A stretch of DNA of 7,176 nt from Candidatus Borrarchaeota archaeon (lineage in GTDB: Archaea; Asgardarchaeota; Sifarchaeia; Borrarchaeales; Borrarchaeaceae). Each line of letters starts with the position of its first letter. Positions within the stretch are counted from its first letter, which is position 1. Location: positions 1 to 7,176 of the forward strand of contig JAEORY010000195.1 in NCBI GenBank assembly GCA_016840645.1. The letters are read 5' to 3'. The translations under genes were made by a program, and so were the position numbers. The notes beneath the pieces were generated by a model. The model was not told where the DNA came from. It searched no databases and worked only from the letters and a program-made list of their open reading frames with translations. Shown in pieces: positions 4,576 through 7,176 of this stretch.

Positions 4576-6045
4576 TTAATTTAACAGCTCAACCGCCCTC
4601 CTCTTTTCTATATGAAAGTATATCAAAGCTTTTTCTGCCAAAAACACAGCTTTATCAACGGCTTGTTTCAAACCAGGATAGATATTTCCAGGAATAAAGA
4701 CGGGTACTTCCACTTGAGGAGGAATGCCGATGCCCTCGTATACATTGCCATCTGCTGCCTCCCAAACCTCGTTGGAAATTTCAAGATCCCAACCATTGGG
4801 CAAATGCTTTGTCAAAACATTGGAGAGAGCCCCTGCTGTAATACCGCCAACTCGAGTAACATGGGGACAGGCCATCATACAGATAACAAAAGTCTCAGCA
4901 GCACTTACGGTTCTTTCGCTCGTCAATAGAAATGTTGGCCCCGTAAACTGAAAATTCCCTTGAGGGCGGATATAAAATTCTTGTTTTTCAGTAAATCCTT
5001 TGCCATAAACAGCCTTTTTTGTGAAAGCCAAACGCTTTCTATCAGCAAATCGGTTGGCAATCATAATGGAATTCTCATCGTATCCGCCCATATTGAAGCG
5101 GACATCAACCACAACAGCTTCAACGCTCCTGAAATACTCCATTACCTGATCCATCGTCCATTCCAAGACCGCTAGGCTATCCGTTCGCGAAGCCCCGAGC
5201 CCTGCGTAATCTCCCATGACAAAAATATTGAGATAACCGATATTGGGTTTGATCTTCCCCCAAACAATGAAGTTATTTGCAGCCATTCGACAATCAACAT
5301 CTAAAAAATCTTTTTTTATTATGGATCGGAGTTTTTCGAGAGATTTAAAATAGCGAGCCATGGGCTTTTCAGACGCAAATTCTTGTTGTACATGCAAGCT
5401 CAATGCGTCGGGTTTTGTGCTGCCAATCCGTCTATCACCTGCCTGTAAAGAGACGTGAGGATCATTAAAAGACTTTATTACAGCCGAAAAAATTTCAAGA
5501 AGTTCATCATCCGCGGTTTTAGCCGTCACCTTAGGACGATAGGTTTTATAAATCCCGTCCCAATCTACATTATGGAGTTTGAAGAAGGGATAATTTTCTT
5601 TGAATGAATGGTAAAATACTTCAAAGTTATATTCAGGATCCTTCGATTTAGAGGTGCAATCATTTTGACAATGCTCAGGCAGAGTGTTCAGCCTATCATA
5701 GGTATAGCGTGTTATCCCTCCTCTCGAGAACAGTGATAGCCGGTTTGCATCATGGATCTCAAGGCGGTCAAATAGGTTCCTAAAATCTCTTAAAGTCCAT
5801 TTTCTTACTTGCAGGCAGCTTATTTCTGTTATGTCATAGTTGGTGCAGTTGCCCTGGTGGATATGTAAGATTTTTCCATATCCCCTCAAACGCCATACTC
5901 CATCGAGTGCGACCGCTTTGTCTTGTTGCGTATGCGCTTGTCTTCCGTTCCAGATTGGCAATGAGAGAAATAACAAAAGAATTATAACGATAAACCTTAG
6001 TTTGACTTGGCGTATTTGAAATTTGGATTTTTTCCTTGTGTACAT
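4576..6045 (-). CDS. Secreted S41-family (tricorn-core/CtpA-like) peptidase
   Basis: This encodes a 489-residue exported serine peptidase. The ATG at 6045 has GAGGGG 4-5 nt upstream. A basic N-terminus (residues 4-17) and hydrophobic core (18-31) form a signal peptide or anchor, with a cut likely near 36-40. Residues about 44-130 make an N-terminal beta-rich region (DGVWRLRGYGKILHI, NYDITEISC) with cysteines at 67, 77, 126 and 130, possibly disulfide-bonded. Residues about 140-200 are the S41 helical lead-in (FYHSFKENYPFF, then NDPHVSL with H197). The catalytic core includes VVVDVRFNMGG (D314, G320-G321), TVSAAETF with the likely nucleophile S381, and YEGIGIPP with E437. No PDZ domain is seen. 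The lysine of CtpA-type Ser-Lys dyads is absent (GGITAGALSN), so a tricorn-like Ser/His/Glu arrangement (S381, H197, E437) is inferred. The substrate is unknown. It lies between two propeller genes on the same strand. Confidence 0.85.
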   Translation of the reverse strand: MYTRKKSKFQIRQVKLRFIVIILLLFLSLPIWNGRQAHTQQDKAVALDGVWRLRGYGKILHIHQGNCTNYDITEISCLQVRKWTLRDFRNLFDRLEIHDANRLSLFSRGGITRYTYDRLNTLPEHCQNDCTSKSKDPEYNFEVFYHSFKENYPFFKLHNVDWDGIYKTYRPKVTAKTADDELLEIFSAVIKSFNDPHVSLQAGDRRIGSTKPDALSLHVQQEFASEKPMARYFKSLEKLRSIIKKDFLDVDCRMAANNFIVWGKIKPNIGYLNIFVMGDYAGLGASRTDSLAVLEWTMDQVMEYFRSVEAVVVDVRFNMGGYDENSIMIANRFADRKRLAFTKKAVYGKGFTEKQEFYIRPQGNFQFTGPTFLLTSERTVSAAETFVICMMACPHVTRVGGITAGALSNVLTKHLPNGWDLEISNEVWEAADGNVYEGIGIPPQVEVPVFIPGNIYPGLKQAVDKAVFLAEKALIYFHIEKRRAVELLN

Positions 6046-6104
6046 GCAGCCCCTCAGAATCTGAAATTATTTATATTCACACACTTTCTCTCCAGCTCCG
6101 AATC

Positions 6105-6133
6105 TGACATCTACTGGGTCAGCACAGATGTCA
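6105..6133. repeat. Perfect 8-bp inverted repeat between the propeller and peptidase genes
   Basis: TGACATCT (6105-6112) and AGATGTCA (6126-6133) are exact reverse complements around a 13-nt loop. The site lies about 60-88 nt before the peptidase start and downstream of the propeller stop. No T-run follows on the minus strand, so it is not a standard intrinsic terminator. It could be an operator or an RNA hairpin that separates expression of the two genes. Confidence 0.4.
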
Positions 6134-6174
6134 TTTTCAGGCTCAAGAGCAAATAACCATCTTTTCAGGATCAA
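6134..6174. repeat. Short direct repeat TTTTCAGG(C/A)TCAA
   Basis: A 13-base unit occurs at 6134-6146 and 6162-6174 with one mismatch and a 28-bp offset. The second copy overlaps the stop codon of the propeller gene at 6171. The first copy abuts the inverted repeat at 6105-6133. It may be a small duplication at the gene's 3' end. Confidence 0.4.
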
Positions 6175-7076
6175 CGGATTGCAGATTTTTTTAGCTCTTC
6201 TATGACCTTGGCATCAACCCAGTAAATATCACCCTGACTGCTGAAAAAAAGATATTTATAATCAGGCGTTAACATAGGTATTCCGAATTTCTCAAAATCA
6301 AAAATTTCTCTGAAGGATATTATTTCACCCCAAGAACCATCCGAATTCCTAAAACTGATCAGAAGTGATTTTCCCTTTCCTCCGAAATCATGATCTGTAT
6401 CAAAAATAATATATTCCTCATCGGGACCAATACAGGGATGCATAAAAGGCCCGCTTAAATGAGGTGCAACAGGTTCCCAGGGACCATACCGGCCATTCAA
6501 TAATTCTGACTTTGATAAACCGGAATTGTAAATCGTTCCATCCTCCGAAACACAAACAAACATGGCTTCATCGAAAGGCGGCCCCGGATATTCCGGCTCA
6601 CTCCATCCTTCAGGTGTTTTTTTAACTACCCATACGTTTGTCCCTTTGACTAAAACACCGGAATTATCTATTGGTCTTCTCGTTCCATAATAAAGAAGCT
6701 GGCCGTTGGGAGAAATATGAGGCTCAAACTCAAAACAGTCATACGAAAATGGAGCTAATTCAGGTTTTGTAAGCTTATTATTCTCAAACTTTACATAGTA
6801 TATACGATTATCAAATGTACCGTTCTTCCTCCTGGTAAAAAAGAATTCTCTAAAATCAGGAGAGAATGTCCCGGCAAATTCAATATTATCCTTAGTCGAG
6901 ATTAATCCCGGAGCAAATATTTCTGGTTTTATTCCTGGAGGTTTCTGACCCAAATAAGGACCTTTGAGAAGAGGAAAATTAGCTTTGTCCTTTTTACTAT
7001 TCTGAGATAATGCAGGGTATGTAGAAAAAAACAATGTGAGTAACGCAAAGATAATAAAAATTTTGTTTTTATGCAT
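6171..7076 (-). CDS. Secreted PD40 (WD40-like) beta-propeller protein
   Basis: This encodes a 301-residue exported protein. The ATG at 7076 is preceded by GGAAG with a 7-nt spacer. A signal peptide (hydrophobic residues 6-18, ALS before a likely cut at 24/25) is followed directly by FPLLKGPYLGQKPPG (34-48) and PEIFAPG (51-57), the opening of a PD40-type propeller. Blade signatures follow in order: FSPDFREFFFTRR, ISPNGQLLYYGTRRP, VWVVKKTPEGWSEP, SEDGTIYNS, GPDEEYIIFDT and TPDYKYLFFSSQGDIYW, ending in AKVIEELKK. PD40 repeats occur in TolB and in many exported proteins, where they bind partners or carbohydrates. No enzyme motif is visible. It is a paralogue of the C-terminal half of the protein encoded at 1615-3438, which has the same opening, blade order and terminal KxIEEL. 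It precedes the peptidase gene on the same strand with a 125-bp gap containing repeats. Confidence 0.9.
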   Translation of the reverse strand: MHKNKIFIIFALLTLFFSTYPALSQNSKKDKANFPLLKGPYLGQKPPGIKPEIFAPGLISTKDNIEFAGTFSPDFREFFFTRRKNGTFDNRIYYVKFENNKLTKPELAPFSYDCFEFEPHISPNGQLLYYGTRRPIDNSGVLVKGTNVWVVKKTPEGWSEPEYPGPPFDEAMFVCVSEDGTIYNSGLSKSELLNGRYGPWEPVAPHLSGPFMHPCIGPDEEYIIFDTDHDFGGKGKSLLISFRNSDGSWGEIISFREIFDFEKFGIPMLTPDYKYLFFSSQGDIYWVDAKVIEELKKSAIR

Positions 7077-7093
7077 ATCTTTTCTTCCTTAAT

Positions 7094-7176
7094 TCAACTC
7101 CTTCTGCTCAAGATCATATGTATGTCGTCAAATGATTCGGACACACACTTAAGCGACGATTTTGCTTCTTCATGTT
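7094..7176 (-). CDS. Possible C-terminal end of an upstream gene, cut by the window edge
   Basis: A minus-strand frame is open from the right edge for 26 codons (starting EEAKSSLKCVSES, ending MILSRRS) and stops with TGA at 7096-7094. The stop is 17 nt before the propeller start at 7076 and its ribosome binding site, a spacing typical of an operon. The composition is protein-like, but the fragment is too short to identify. It may instead be noncoding leader, because another short frame (MKKQNRRLSVC...) is open in the same stretch. Confidence 0.25.
   Translation of the reverse strand, partial: HEEAKSSLKCVSESFDDIHMILSRRS

Noticed and set aside
4612..5175. Plus-strand open frames opposite the S41 peptidase gene
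   Set aside because: They lack any domain features, while the minus strand carries all the S41 catalytic motifs.

Overview
The window looks like an accessory or intergenic-rich stretch of a bacterial chromosome with moderate to low GC. The best-preserved genes encode secreted proteins. Three are envelope or secreted types (a PEGA lipoprotein, an S41 peptidase and two PD40 beta-propeller proteins, one of them carrying ankyrin repeats). The shared 'GPYLGQKPP...FAP' propeller family, together with an IS1380 transposase, recalls Bacteroidota, Acidobacteriota and candidate phyla such as Aminicenantes. That placement is an inference from family recall; no marker gene is present to settle it.

Left part (1-1614). 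A minus-strand hypothetical ORF (10-336) resembles the start of a DUF3800-type protein and seems to lose frame near the left edge. A 186-bp gap separates it from a divergent plus-strand PEGA lipoprotein (523-930). That gap holds a good minus-strand sigma70-type promoter and an extended -10 on the plus strand, followed by a GTGACA direct repeat. Next comes a hairpin-rich noncoding stretch (about 1058-1153), and then the N-terminal quarter of a tyrosine recombinase (1172-1489), which has no catalytic domain.

Middle part (1615-4557, all minus strand). A secreted protein of 607 residues combines an ankyrin array with a C-terminal PD40 propeller. Just upstream lies about 33 bp resembling the 3' end of that same gene, the apparent tail of a lost paralogue. 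Then come a 69-codon orphan ORF and a 5'-truncated IS1380 transposase. The transposase ORF begins with a non-IS-looking start and ribosome binding site placed 18 nt after the peptidase stop codon. This stretch therefore looks like a deletion and insertion scar.

Right part (4576-7176, minus strand). A secreted S41-family peptidase (4576-6045) is preceded by a second PD40 protein (6171-7076), a close paralogue of the C-terminal half of the ankyrin protein. An open frame running off the right edge ends 17 nt before it.

Reading from right to left, the minus strand appears to have been a run of exported proteins (propeller, peptidase, interrupted gene, propeller remnant, ankyrin-propeller) broken up by an IS and decay. 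No RNA gene of a known class, CRISPR array or recognisable defence system is visible. The most unusual material is the ankyrin-propeller fusion with its nearby paralogue and vestigial tail, the IS/host chimeric ORF, and the structured intergenic stretch before the integrase fragment.
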